Assembly (NCBI RefSeq): GCF_008704395.1 | Contig: NZ_CP023695.1 | Span: forward strand, 6,014,001-6,078,000 | Reading direction: 5' to 3' | DNA: 64,000 bases | Origin: Streptomyces alboniger | Lineage (GTDB): Bacteria; Actinomycetota; Actinomycetes; Streptomycetales; Streptomycetaceae | Position numbers and translations under genes: made by a program | Notes under the pieces: model-generated | The model's database searches: none | What the model was told of the DNA's origin: nothing | The model's input: the letters and a program-made list of their open reading frames with translations, nothing else | Part shown: positions 25,474-34,180 of the stretch, piece by piece | Numbering within the stretch: position 1 is the stretch's first letter | How the letters are laid out: the number at the start of each line of letters is the position of its first letter

Positions 25474-26718
25474 ATGCGAATAAAGCCGGATTCCGGCAAG
25501 GGGTCGAAGGGTACGGACTCGATGGGCACGGCCGCGAAGGACCAGGAGGAGCCGGAGGAGAAGCGGCGCCTCGATCTCAGCGTGCCGCAGGTGGCGGGGA
25601 GCGCCATCGCCGCGGTCGTGGCGGCGAAGCTCGCCTCGAACCTCGGCGTCTACGGAACGATCCTCGGCGCCGGCGTCGTGAGCGGCATCGCGACCTGCGG
25701 CGGCACGATCTTCCAGCACTTCTTCAAGCGCACGGGCGAGCAGATACGCGTCGTCGCGGTGCAGGCCAAGCCGAAGGCGCACCAAGTGCCGGTGACCACC
25801 GCCACATCGGTGCCCGACACGTTCAGAACCACCGCCTACCCGGGCGCCGCGTCCGCCACCGGGCCCGTGACCACCACGTGGGGCCGCAGTCAGGAAGCCG
25901 GAGCCGAGCCGGACGCGACCAGGGCGTTGCCGACCGCGGCCGACGCCGACCCGACGACCGTACTGCCGTCGGTGGCCGCCGACCTCGATGCCGAGCAGAC
26001 GCAACTGCTCGGCTCGGTCGACGCCACGCAGTTGGTGCCGCGCGAGGACGCCACCCAGCTCATGCCCCGCGACGACGCCACGCGCGTGCTCCGCGCGGGG
26101 ACTCAGGTGCCGGCTCCGGGGACGCCGGTCGAACCGCCGCTCCCGTCGGACGAGTTCTCGGACGAGTTCACCGACGGGACCACACACCGCGCGCAGATCC
26201 GCAGCTGGAAGCGGCCGTTGATCGCGGGGGCCGTGGTCTTCGGTGTCGCGATGGCCGGCATCACCACGTACGAGGTGGTGTCCGGGGAGGACCTCAGCGG
26301 AGGCAAGGGCACGACGATCGGCAACGGCATCTCGGGGAACAACACCTCTCCGAAGAGGCCGTCCACTCCTTCCGAGCCGTCAGTGCAGCCCTCGGACAAC
26401 GGCACTTCGGGGACCGATGACGGCTCCCAGGAGGGCGGCGGCACCGCGACCCCGGACCCGAACGGGACCGGCGGTCGGACGCCGGGCCAGGGCGACGGCA
26501 ACGGCACAGGCCGCGACTCCGGTTCGGACAACGAGCCCGACAAGGACACCGGCACCGATCCCGGCAAGGACACGGGCGACGACTCCGGAGACGACGGTTC
26601 CAAGACGGACCCGACGCCGACGCCGCCTCCGGCCCCCACGCCGTCCAGCGGCACGGGGCCCGGCAGCGGCACGGGCACGGGCGGCGACGCGCAGCAGGGC
26701 GAGACCACCAGCCCGTAG
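25474..26718 (+). CDS. Membrane protein with low-complexity acidic/Thr-Gly tail
   Basis: This is a 414-residue protein of unknown function. Residues about 40-85 form a hydrophobic, glycine-rich segment (VPQVAGSAIAAVVAAKLASN, then GVYGTILGAGVVSGIATCGG) that probably makes one or two membrane helices. A linker with repeated DATQL/DATR motifs (about 185-210) follows. A second helix (LIAGAVVFGVAMAGITTYEVV, about 249-269) leads to a ~140-residue Ser/Thr/Pro/Gly/Asp-rich tail that is probably extracytoplasmic and disordered. I chose the ATG at 25474 because AAGGG is six bases upstream; an ATG at 25522 is also possible. Neighbours give no functional clue. Confidence 0.75.
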   Translation: MRIKPDSGKGSKGTDSMGTAAKDQEEPEEKRRLDLSVPQVAGSAIAAVVAAKLASNLGVYGTILGAGVVSGIATCGGTIFQHFFKRTGEQIRVVAVQAKPKAHQVPVTTATSVPDTFRTTAYPGAASATGPVTTTWGRSQEAGAEPDATRALPTAADADPTTVLPSVAADLDAEQTQLLGSVDATQLVPREDATQLMPRDDATRVLRAGTQVPAPGTPVEPPLPSDEFSDEFTDGTTHRAQIRSWKRPLIAGAVVFGVAMAGITTYEVVSGEDLSGGKGTTIGNGISGNNTSPKRPSTPSEPSVQPSDNGTSGTDDGSQEGGGTATPDPNGTGGRTPGQGDGNGTGRDSGSDNEPDKDTGTDPGKDTGDDSGDDGSKTDPTPTPPPAPTPSSGTGPGSGTGTGGDAQQGETTSP

Positions 26719-26724
26719 CCGGCG

Positions 26725-28062
26725 TCAGTCGCCGAGAACCCGCCGCAGATACTCGTTGCCGAACACGCGGTCGGGGTCGAGGCGGTCGCGCAGGGCCGTG
26801 AACTCGCCGAAGCGGGGGTATACCTCGGCGAAGTACTCCGCGTCGCGCGTGTGCAGCTTGCCCCAGTGCGGCCGCCCCTCGTGCGCGGTGAAGATCCGCT
26901 CGGCCGCCGCGAAGTACGCCTGGTACGGCGTGCCCTTGTACATGTGGACGGCGATGTACGCGCTCTCCCGGCCCGAGGCCGTGGAGAGCGCGATGTCGTC
27001 CGCGGGCGCCGTGCGGACCTCCACCGGGAAGCTGATCCGCAGCCGCGAGCGGTCCACCATGGCCCTCAGCTCGCACAGGGTCTCCACGAGGGCCTCGCGC
27101 GGAACGGCGTACTCCATCTCCATGAAGCGCACCCTGCGTGGGCTGGTGAAGACCTTGTAGGGGATGTCCGTGTACGTGCGGGCGGAGAGCGCCTTGCTGG
27201 AGATCTTGGCGATGCCCGGGATGGTCGCGGGGACGGCCCGGCCGAGGGAGTTGACCACCTGGAAGAGGCCGTTGGAGAGCAGTTCGTCCTCTACGAAGGC
27301 GCTGATCCTGCCGGGTGGGGCCACCGGGCCCAGGCTGCGGTTGTTGCGCTTGGTGTTGCAGTTGCCGGTGTGCGGGAACCAGTAGAACTCGAAGTGCTCG
27401 TTCTCGGTGAAGAGGGCGTCGAAGTCGCTGGTGACCCTCTCGAAGGTCATCGGTTCCTCGCGGGCCGTGAGGAAGAAGACCGGCTCCACGGCGAAGGTGA
27501 TCGCGGTGATGACGCCGAGCGCGCCGAGCCCGACGCGAGCGGCGGCGAAGACATCGGCGTTCTGGTCGGCGGAGCAGGTCAGGACCGTGCCGTCCGCGGT
27601 GACCAGCTCAAGGCCCGTGATCTGCGCGGCGATCGAGGCCGAGTCGCGGCCCGTGCCGTGGGTGCCGGTGCTGACGGCTCCGGAGACGGTCTGCTCCATG
27701 ATGTCGCCCATGTTCGTGAGCGACAGGCCCTCACGGGCGAGCGCCGTGTTCAGGCGCTTCAGCGGGGTGCCCGCCTCGACGGTGACCGTGCCCGCCGCGC
27801 GGTCGATGCCGCGGATGCCGGTGAGCAGGCCGGGGCGTATGAGGAGGCCGTCGGTCGCGGCGGCCGCCGTGAAGGAGTGGCCCGAGCCGACGGGCTTCGC
27901 CCTGAGGCCGTCGGCCCTGGCCTCGCGCAGCGCCCCGGCGAGTTCGTCCACCGTCGCGGGGGTGACCTCCCTGGCGGGCCGCGTGGTGACGTTGCCCGCC
28001 CAGTTACGCCACGTCGCTGTGCTCCTCCCGCTGCCCGTGCCCGTTCCAGTTCCCGTGCTCAT
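26725..28062 (-). CDS. D-arabinono-1,4-lactone oxidase-like FAD enzyme
   Basis: This 445-residue VAO-family flavoprotein oxidises a sugar lactone or alditol, related to D-arabinono-1,4-lactone/L-gulonolactone oxidases. The N-terminal FAD_binding_4 domain includes VGSGHSFTAAAATDGLLI and TVSGAVSTGTHGTGRDSASIA. The C-terminal ALO domain ends with the family signature HWGKLHTRDAEYFAEVYPRF and DRVFGNEYL. The ATG at 28062 has a strong GGGGAGGG site but lies 59 bases inside the end of the MFS gene, with a different frame, so the two are tightly coupled. The first codons are a Thr/Gly repeat (TGTGTGSG). Confidence 0.88.
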   Translation of the reverse strand: MSTGTGTGTGSGRSTATWRNWAGNVTTRPAREVTPATVDELAGALREARADGLRAKPVGSGHSFTAAAATDGLLIRPGLLTGIRGIDRAAGTVTVEAGTPLKRLNTALAREGLSLTNMGDIMEQTVSGAVSTGTHGTGRDSASIAAQITGLELVTADGTVLTCSADQNADVFAAARVGLGALGVITAITFAVEPVFFLTAREEPMTFERVTSDFDALFTENEHFEFYWFPHTGNCNTKRNNRSLGPVAPPGRISAFVEDELLSNGLFQVVNSLGRAVPATIPGIAKISSKALSARTYTDIPYKVFTSPRRVRFMEMEYAVPREALVETLCELRAMVDRSRLRISFPVEVRTAPADDIALSTASGRESAYIAVHMYKGTPYQAYFAAAERIFTAHEGRPHWGKLHTRDAEYFAEVYPRFGEFTALRDRLDPDRVFGNEYLRRVLGD

Positions 28063-29260
28063 GGGTCCCTCCCCGTCGCGGAACCGGCCCGTTCAGCCGG
28101 CGATACCCCAGGAACCCGACCACGACCGCGGCCGCTCCCGAGATTCCCGGAACCGCGTACCCGGCGTCCGGTCCCGCGGCGTCGATCACCCAGCCGGCCG
28201 CGGAGGAGCCGAGCGCGACGCCGACCGCGAGCCCGGTGCTCACCCAGGTCATGCCCTCGGTCAGTTTCGCGCGTGGTACGTGCTGCTCGACGAGGGCCAT
28301 CGTCGTGATCATTGTCGGTGCGATGAAGAGGCCCGCGACGAACAGCGCCACGGCCAGAAACAGCAGGTTCCCGACCAGTTGAAGCGGGATCATACTCACG
28401 GCCATCGCACAGACACCCAGCAGCCACCTGGGCGCCGGCGCCCCCTTGAAGCGCAGCAGCCCGAAGACGGCCCCGGCGAGGCAGGAGCCGAGGGCGTAGA
28501 CCGCGAGCACCAGGCTCGCCGCGGACTTGTGGCCCTGGTCCTCCGCGTACGCCACGGTGACCACGTCGATCGCCCCGAAGATCGCGCCGGTCGCGACGAA
28601 GGTGGCGACGAGCACCTGGAGGCCGCCCGAGCGCAACGCCGAACCCCCGGTGTGGTGTTCGCGAGGGTGCGGCACCGGCTCAGTGTCCCGCTGTGCCGTC
28701 AGCCAGAAGACGCCCACGGCGAGAAAGGCCCCGGCGAGCAGCGGTCCGGCCTCGGGGAACCACACCGTGGAGAGCCCGATCGAGATGATCGGCCCGAAGA
28801 TGAAGCAGACCTCGTCCACCACCGACTCGAAGGAGTACGCGGTGTGCAGCTGCGGGGTGTCGCGGTAGAGGACGGCCCAGCGCGCCCTGATCATCGAGCC
28901 TACGCTCGGCACACAGCCGACCAGCGCGGCGAAGACGAACAGCGTCCAGTCGGGCGCCTCGAACTTCGCGCAGAGCAGCAGACCCGTCACCGCGGCCAGG
29001 GAGGCAAGCGTCGCGGGCCTGAGCACCCGGCGCTGGCCGTGCCGGTCCACGAGCCGCGATATCTGCGGGCCGATCGCGGCGGCGGACAGCGCGACGGTCG
29101 CCGACAGCGCGCCCGCGAGGCCGTAGCGCCCGGTCAGCTGGGACACCATCGTCACGATGCCGATGCCCATCATCGATATCGGCATGCGGCCGAGGAACCC
29201 GGCGGTGGAGAACGCCTTGGTGCCGGGGGCGGCGAAGAGAGCGCGGTAGGGGCTGGGCAC
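28004..29260 (-). CDS. Major facilitator superfamily transporter
   Basis: This 418-residue MFS permease has about 12 predicted membrane helices and the conserved loop 2-3 motif in RLVDRHGQRRVL. Its N-terminal half (SPYRALFAAPGTKAFSTAGF) resembles actinobacterial efflux-type MFS proteins. Substrate unknown. The start is a GTG at 29260 with GGAG five bases away. The C-terminal 19 codons overlap the oxidase gene. Co-expression with a sugar-lactone oxidase may indicate shared substrate handling, but this is speculation. Confidence 0.88.
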   Translation of the reverse strand: MPSPYRALFAAPGTKAFSTAGFLGRMPISMMGIGIVTMVSQLTGRYGLAGALSATVALSAAAIGPQISRLVDRHGQRRVLRPATLASLAAVTGLLLCAKFEAPDWTLFVFAALVGCVPSVGSMIRARWAVLYRDTPQLHTAYSFESVVDEVCFIFGPIISIGLSTVWFPEAGPLLAGAFLAVGVFWLTAQRDTEPVPHPREHHTGGSALRSGGLQVLVATFVATGAIFGAIDVVTVAYAEDQGHKSAASLVLAVYALGSCLAGAVFGLLRFKGAPAPRWLLGVCAMAVSMIPLQLVGNLLFLAVALFVAGLFIAPTMITTMALVEQHVPRAKLTEGMTWVSTGLAVGVALGSSAAGWVIDAAGPDAGYAVPGISGAAAVVVGFLGYRRLNGPVPRRGGTHEHGNWNGHGQREEHSDVA

Positions 29261-29354
29261 GTGGACTCCGGTAAGGCGTAAAGGTGGCTGATACAGCTTA
29301 CGGCTCCCGGGGTGCCGGACGCACCGTGATTTTCCGGCTGTCAGTGCCTGGTGG

Positions 29355-29360
29355 CAGGAT
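29355..29360 (+). promoter_or_regulatory. -10-like CAGGAT near hemH start
   Basis: CAGGAT is followed by seven bases and the ATG at 29368. AGGA may alternatively act as the ribosome binding site. Confidence 0.3.
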
Positions 29361-29367
29361 CGGGAGC

Positions 29368-30495
29368 ATGTCCGATGTGCTCGATCCCACGCCCTACGAC
29401 GCCCTGCTGCTGCTCTCGTTCGGCGGCCCGGAGGGCCCCGACGACGTCGTCCCGTTCCTGGAGAACGTGACGCGCGGGCGCGGCATCCCCAAGGAGCGGC
29501 TCAAGGAGGTGGGGCAGCACTACTTCCTGTTCGGCGGGGTCAGCCCGATCAACGACCAGAACCGCGCCCTGCTGGGCGCCCTGCGCAAGGACTTCGCGGA
29601 GCACGGCCTCGACCTGCCGGTCTACTGGGGCAATCGCAACTGGGCGCCCTACCTCACCGACACCCTGCGCGAGATGGTCACCGACGGCCGTCGCCGCATC
29701 CTGGTCCTGGCCACCAGCGCCTACGCCTCGTACTCGGGCTGCCGCCAGTACCGCGAGAACCTCGCGGACTCCCTCGCCGCCCTGGAGGCCGAGGGCCTCC
29801 AGGTGCCGCGGGTCGACAAGCTCCGGCACTACTTCAACCACCCCGGCTTCGTACGCCCGATGGTCGACGGCGTCCTGAAGTCCCTCGCCGAGCTGCCCGA
29901 GGACGTACGCCGGGGCGCGCACCTCGCCTTCACGACGCACTCGATCCCGAACGCCGCGGCCGACACCTCCGGGCCGGCCGAGGACCACGGCGACGGCGGT
30001 GCCTACGTCAAGGAGCACCTGGACGTGGCCCGCCTCATCGTCGACGCGGTGCGCGAGGAGACCGGTGTCGAGCACCCCTGGCAGCTCGTCTACCAGTCGC
30101 GCAGCGGCGCCCCGCACATCCCGTGGCTGGAGCCCGACATCTGCGACCACCTGGAGGAGCGGCACGGCGCGGGGGCGCCCGCGGTGGTCATGGTCCCCAT
30201 CGGCTTCGTCTCGGACCACATGGAGGTGCTGTACGACCTCGACACCGAGGCCGAGGCCAAGGCCGCGGAGCTGGGCCTCCCGGTCCGCCGCTCGGCGACG
30301 GTCGGCGCCGATCCCCGGTTCGCCGCGGCGATCAGGGAGCTGGTCCTGGAGCGCGCGGCGAAGGAGAGCGGCACGGCCGTCACTCCGTGCGCGCTGGGGG
30401 CCCTGGGTCCGAGCCACGACCTGTGCCCGGTGGGCTGCTGCCCGGCCCGCGCCCCGAAGCCCGCGGCCGCCGGCGCCGACAGCCCGTACGCGTGA
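29368..30495 (+). CDS. hemH: Coproporphyrin/protoporphyrin ferrochelatase
   Basis: This 375-residue ferrochelatase inserts iron into the porphyrin in haem synthesis. In actinobacteria the substrate is coproporphyrin III (CpfC). It begins [21 protein letters not shown]. The metal-site histidine is in [10 protein letters not shown], with the acidic partner in a later [20 protein letters not shown] segment. Cysteines at the C-terminus ([10 protein letters not shown]) together with the upstream cysteine in YSGCRQY match the [2Fe-2S] cluster pattern of mycobacterial ferrochelatase. The start at 29368 is supported by spacing to AGGA. The inositol monophosphatase gene begins 29 bases after its stop. 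Confidence 0.94.
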   Translation: MSDVLDPTPYDALLLLSFGGPEGPDDVVPFLENVTRGRGIPKERLKEVGQHYFLFGGVSPINDQNRALLGALRKDFAEHGLDLPVYWGNRNWAPYLTDTLREMVTDGRRRILVLATSAYASYSGCRQYRENLADSLAALEAEGLQVPRVDKLRHYFNHPGFVRPMVDGVLKSLAELPEDVRRGAHLAFTTHSIPNAAADTSGPAEDHGDGGAYVKEHLDVARLIVDAVREETGVEHPWQLVYQSRSGAPHIPWLEPDICDHLEERHGAGAPAVVMVPIGFVSDHMEVLYDLDTEAEAKAAELGLPVRRSATVGADPRFAAAIRELVLERAAKESGTAVTPCALGALGPSHDLCPVGCCPARAPKPAAAGADSPYA

Positions 30496-30524
30496 CCCCC
30501 GATCCCCGAGCTGGAGCCAGCACC

Positions 30525-31334
30525 ATGACGGACCCACTGAAGGCGCTCAAGGCCGAACTGCTCGACGTCGCCCTGGAGGCCGCGCACCGCGCAGGGGTCT
30601 TCCTGCGCGAAGGCCGACCCGACGACCTGGCGGTGGCGGCCACCAAGTCCAGCGCCGTGGACGTCGTCACCGAGATGGACATCGCCTCCGAGAAGCTCAT
30701 CACCGGCTTCCTCGGCGAGCGCAGGCCGGACGACGGCGTGCTCGGCGAGGAGGGCGCGAGCTTCGAGGGCAGCAGCGGTGTGGAGTGGGTCGTCGACCCG
30801 ATCGACGGCACCGTCAACTACCTGTACGGCCGCCCGGACTGGTGCGTGTCCATCGCCGCCCGCAAGGACGGCGAGACCCTGGTCGGGGTGGTGCACGCCC
30901 CGATGCGCGGTGAGACCTACCGCGCGGCCCTGGGGGAGGGCGCCTTCCTCGGCGAGACGCCCGCGCGCGTCCGCCCCGCGCCGCCGTTCGGTCAGGCCCT
31001 GGTGGGCACCGGCTTCGGCTACCTCACCGAGCGCCGGGCCCGGCAGGCGGAGGTCGCCCGGCACCTCGTCCCGAAGGTGCGGGACATCCGCCGCGGCGGG
31101 TCGGCCGCGATCGACCTGTGCGACGTCGCGGTGGGCCGTCTGGACGCGTACTACGAGCGGGGGCTCAACCCCTGGGACTTCGCGGCCGGTGACCTCGTCG
31201 CCCGTGAGGCGGGCGCGCTGACCGGTGGCCGCCCCGGAGAGCCCCTCTCGGGCGAGCTGGCCGTCGCGGCCCCGCCCGGCCTCTTCGAGCCCCTCCAGGG
31301 CCTCCTGGAGGACCTCGGCGCCTGGCACGACTGA
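30525..31334 (+). CDS. Inositol monophosphatase family protein
   Basis: This 269-residue Mg2+-dependent phosphatase is of the IMPase/SuhB/histidinol-phosphatase-like family. Metal-binding motifs are GEEGASFEG, DPIDGTVNYLYG and the C-terminal NPWDFAAGDLVAREAGA. The likely role is inositol supply or dephosphorylation of a related sugar or nucleotide phosphate; the substrate cannot be fixed. The ATG at 30525 has GGAG nine bases upstream. It follows hemH closely and is probably co-transcribed. A perfect hairpin terminator lies just beyond the stop. Confidence 0.9.
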   Translation: MTDPLKALKAELLDVALEAAHRAGVFLREGRPDDLAVAATKSSAVDVVTEMDIASEKLITGFLGERRPDDGVLGEEGASFEGSSGVEWVVDPIDGTVNYLYGRPDWCVSIAARKDGETLVGVVHAPMRGETYRAALGEGAFLGETPARVRPAPPFGQALVGTGFGYLTERRARQAEVARHLVPKVRDIRRGGSAAIDLCDVAVGRLDAYYERGLNPWDFAAGDLVAREAGALTGGRPGEPLSGELAVAAPPGLFEPLQGLLEDLGAWHD

Positions 31335-31339
31335 CGGCA

Positions 31340-31386
31340 CACGGAAGGGCCCCGGCGGCTGGTCCAGCTGCCGGGGCCCTTCCGTG
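31340..31386. terminator. Strong hairpin terminator
   Basis: CACGGAAGGGCCCCGGC pairs perfectly with GCCGGGGCCCTTCCGTG around a 13-base loop, between the convergent phosphatase gene and the small helical protein gene. Confidence 0.85.
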
Positions 31387-31404
31387 CGCATGTGCTCGGA
31401 CTGC

Positions 31405-31578
31405 TCAGACCTGGAGAGCGGCTACCTCGACTCCGTGCTCGGCGGCCAGGCGGTGGAGGTCCTCCAGCTCCGCCTGTTCGACCTCGGCGAGGAAGTCGTC
31501 TCCCGTCTCACGGGCCATCGTGAGGTCGGACTCCGTGGCCTTTATGCGCTGCAGGAGACCTGCGGTGAATGCGTCCAT
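31405..31578 (-). CDS. Small coiled-coil protein (57 aa)
   Basis: This 57-residue, strongly helical and acidic protein of unknown function reads MDAFTAGLLQRIKATESDLT and continues as a coiled coil with no membrane segment. The ATG at 31578 has GAGGGGG upstream, a better site than the longer in-frame start at 31647. It sits between a terminator and the cutRS region. I do not recognise a named family; similar short proteins occur next to cutR in related Streptomyces as far as I recall. Confidence 0.65.
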   Translation of the reverse strand: MDAFTAGLLQRIKATESDLTMARETGDDFLAEVEQAELEDLHRLAAEHGVEVAALQV

Positions 31579-31881
31579 GGTTGCGCCCCCTCGGCTGGGT
31601 CGTGGGTCGATGGCACGGGGGTGTGCCCTCAAGAAGGGTTCGATCACGTCGTGAGCCGCCCTGGAGAAAGCGGTTTGTGGCGCACCACATACAAAGCGTG
31701 ATCGCGGGTGTAAGGCCGTCCTCCCCTTGCTCCGTTCCGCAGAAACCTCAACAGCCGGAGAAAAACCCGCATTCCCGGGCCCCGAGACCGCCTTACAGCC
31801 GGTTTATGGCCGAAAGGGGCAGGATGGAGGCCTACCCCCGAGACAAACCTGCCCGCAGGGGCACAGAGGAAGGACAACGAC
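31579..31881. other. Divergent intergenic region upstream of cutR
   Basis: This 303-base spacer holds the cutRS promoter region. A CAGGAT at about 31822-31827 is a possible -10, which would leave a leader of about 48 bases to the cutR GTG. I see no gene or structured RNA. Confidence 0.35.
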
Positions 31882-32535
31882 GTGCGCGTACTCGTCGTCG
31901 AGGACGAGCAGCTGCTCGCCGATGCGGTGGCCACCGGACTGCGCCGGGAGGCCATGGCCGTCGACGTCGTGTACGACGGGGCGGCCGCCCTGGAGCGCAT
32001 CGGCGTCAACGACTACGACGTGGTGGTGCTCGACCGGGACCTCCCGCTCGTGCACGGCGACGACGTCTGCCGCAAGATCGTCGAGCTCGGCATGCCGACC
32101 CGCGTCCTGATGCTCACCGCCTCGGGCGACGTCAGCGACCGGGTCGAGGGCCTGGAGATCGGCGCCGACGACTACCTCCCCAAGCCCTTCGCGTTCAGCG
32201 AGCTGACGGCACGCGTGCGCGCCCTCGGACGGCGTACGAGCGTGCCGCTCCCGCCCGTCCTGGAGCGGGCCGGGATCAAGCTCGACCCCAACCGCCGCGA
32301 GGTCTTCCGCGACGGCAGGGAGATCCAGCTCGCGCCCAAGGAGTTCGCCGTCCTCGAAGTACTGCTGCGCAGCGAGGGCGCGGTCGTCTCCGCGGAGCAG
32401 CTGCTGGAGAAGGCCTGGGACGAGAACACCGACCCGTTCACGAACGTCGTCCGGGTCACCGTCATGACCCTGCGCCGCAAGCTCGGTGAGCCCGCCGTCA
32501 TCGTGACGGTCCCGGGCTCCGGCTACCGGATCTGA
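31882..32535 (+). CDS. cutR: OmpR-family response regulator CutR
   Basis: This 217-residue response regulator is CutR, partner of CutS. The receiver domain has the acidic pair in VVEDEQ, phospho-acceptor D51 in VVVLDRDLPL and Lys in YLPKPFAFSELTARVRAL. The OmpR/PhoB winged helix is at the C-terminus (ILDPNRREVFRDG region, then EFAVLEVLLRSEGAVVSAEQ and VRVTVMTLRRKLG). The GTG at 31882 follows GAGGAAGGA. In S. lividans and S. coelicolor, CutRS represses antibiotic production. The cutS GTG starts six bases after the stop. Confidence 0.93.
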   Translation: MRVLVVEDEQLLADAVATGLRREAMAVDVVYDGAAALERIGVNDYDVVVLDRDLPLVHGDDVCRKIVELGMPTRVLMLTASGDVSDRVEGLEIGADDYLPKPFAFSELTARVRALGRRTSVPLPPVLERAGIKLDPNRREVFRDGREIQLAPKEFAVLEVLLRSEGAVVSAEQLLEKAWDENTDPFTNVVRVTVMTLRRKLGEPAVIVTVPGSGYRI

Positions 32536-32541
32536 CCCCCG

Positions 32542-33786
32542 GTGGCCGCGACCCCGGCGCCGCCAGCCGCGCCTCCCAAGCCCACGTGGGACCCGAGGAA
32601 GGTCGAAGCACCCTTCCCGTGGCTGCGCCCCACCATCCGCATACGCCTCACGCTGCTCTACGGCGGCATGTTCCTCATCGCGGGCATCCTGCTGCTCTCG
32701 ATCATCTATCTGCTCGCCGCGCAGGCGTTGAACGTGGGAACTGACCTGCCCTTCACCATCGAGGGCGGCTCCAAGGTGAGCAGCGACACCTGTCACAACC
32801 TCCCGACGGGGACGCAGATCCCCGCCGAGCAGGTCAACGCGGCACTGAACGAGTGCGTCAACCAGGTCCGCCGGAATGCCCTGGACAACCTCCTCAGCCG
32901 TTCACTTCTCGCCCTCCTCGGTCTCGCCGTGATCGCGTTCGCCTTCGGGTACGCGATGGCGGGCCGCGTGCTCTCGCCGCTGGGCCGCATCACCCGCACC
33001 GCCCGCAGGGTGGCGGGCACGGACCTGACCCGGCGCATCGAGCTGGACGGCCCGGACGACGAGCTGAAGGAGCTGTCCGACACCTTCGACGAGATGCTGG
33101 ACCGCCTGGAGCGGGCCTTCACCGCCCAGCAGCGCTTCGTCGGCAACGCGTCGCACGAGCTGCGCACTCCGCTGGCGATCAACCGCACGCTCCTGGAGGT
33201 GCACCTCTCCGACCCCGGCGCGCCCCCCGAGCTCCAGCAGCTCGGCAAGACGCTCCTGGCCACCAACGAACGCAGCGAGCAGCTCGTGGAAGGCCTGCTG
33301 CTGCTCGCCCGCAGCGACAACCAGATCGTCGAGCGCAAGCCCGTCGACCTGGCCGAGGTCGCCGACCGCGCCGTCGACCAGGTGCGGGCCGAGGCCGACG
33401 CGAAGGCCGTGGAGATCCGCGGGGAGCGCGGCCCGGCAGTCGTGCAGGGCAACGGCGTTCTCCTGGAGCGGATCGCTTTGAACCTCGTCCAGAACGCCGT
33501 CAGGTACAACGTGCCGGACGAGGGATGGGTCGAGGTCACCACGGAGGCTCAGCACGGCCAGGCGGTCCTCGTGGTGTCGAACACGGGCCCGGTGGTGCCC
33601 GCGTACGAGATCGACAACCTTTTCGAGCCGTTCCGGAGGCTGCGGACCGAGCGGACGGGCAGCGACAAGGGCGTCGGTCTCGGCCTGTCGATCGCCCGGT
33701 CGGTGGCGCGGGCCCACGGGGGCCGTATCATCGCGGAGCCGCGTGAGGGGGGAGGGCTCGTGATGCGAGTCACGCTCCCCATCTGA
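32542..33786 (+). CDS. cutS: Sensor histidine kinase CutS
   Basis: This 414-residue sensor kinase has two membrane helices (about 37-60 and 120-142), with a short extracytoplasmic sensor of about 55 residues between them. The sensor contains exactly two cysteines, C84 and C105, which could form a disulfide. A HAMP domain follows (about 143-195). The H-box is FVGNASHELRTPLA with H205, the N-box is NLVQNAVRYN and the G-box is GVGLGLSIARSVARAHGG. A proline/alanine-rich cytoplasmic N-terminus precedes the first helix. It forms an operon with cutR. Confidence 0.93.
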   Translation: MAATPAPPAAPPKPTWDPRKVEAPFPWLRPTIRIRLTLLYGGMFLIAGILLLSIIYLLAAQALNVGTDLPFTIEGGSKVSSDTCHNLPTGTQIPAEQVNAALNECVNQVRRNALDNLLSRSLLALLGLAVIAFAFGYAMAGRVLSPLGRITRTARRVAGTDLTRRIELDGPDDELKELSDTFDEMLDRLERAFTAQQRFVGNASHELRTPLAINRTLLEVHLSDPGAPPELQQLGKTLLATNERSEQLVEGLLLLARSDNQIVERKPVDLAEVADRAVDQVRAEADAKAVEIRGERGPAVVQGNGVLLERIALNLVQNAVRYNVPDEGWVEVTTEAQHGQAVLVVSNTGPVVPAYEIDNLFEPFRRLRTERTGSDKGVGLGLSIARSVARAHGGRIIAEPREGGGLVMRVTLPI

Positions 33787-34180
33787 GATGCTGCCGCGAG
33801 TGCGTCGGCGTGTTCGCTTTGCGCGGAATTTTCGGGACTCGATCCCGGGAAAATCGTGTGTGATCGATCACAGTGGCTATTTCATGGGTATCTACTCTCC
33901 GTGATCGCGAAAGTCGTCGGAAAGCCGGGAAAATCCGGGTTTTCAGGGGTCTTGATCACGGGAAGTACACGGGGTGACGCCCGTGAAGTGCGACATTCGG
34001 ACCGTGTACGGTCCCGATCGCCATCCAAGCCGATCACCTCTTCAGGGGTGCGGTTGGGTGTCGATTGAGTAACAGACCTTGATGTGAGGCAAAATCTCCG
34101 CCTCGGGTCGGGCACAAGTCCGGCCTCTCACGCGTTACGTGCGCTGGAGACACCGCAGACACCCAGAGGGGGAGAGCGAC
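33787..34180 (+). promoter_or_regulatory. 394-base regulatory region upstream of DUF4193 gene
   Basis: This long spacer contains no plausible gene but several symmetric elements. TGTGATCGATCACA is a perfect 14-base palindrome (33859-33872). GGACCGT and ACGGTCC flank GT (33999-34014). CCGGGAAAATC occurs twice (about 33846 and 33923). It is relatively AT-rich for this genome. Candidates include a promoter with TTGAGT at 34065 and one or more operators. Confidence 0.45.

Noticed and set aside
33859..33872. TGTGATCGATCACA as a CRP site
   Set aside because: The canonical CRP site has six bases between TGTGA and TCACA; here there are four. It is kept only as an unassigned palindrome.
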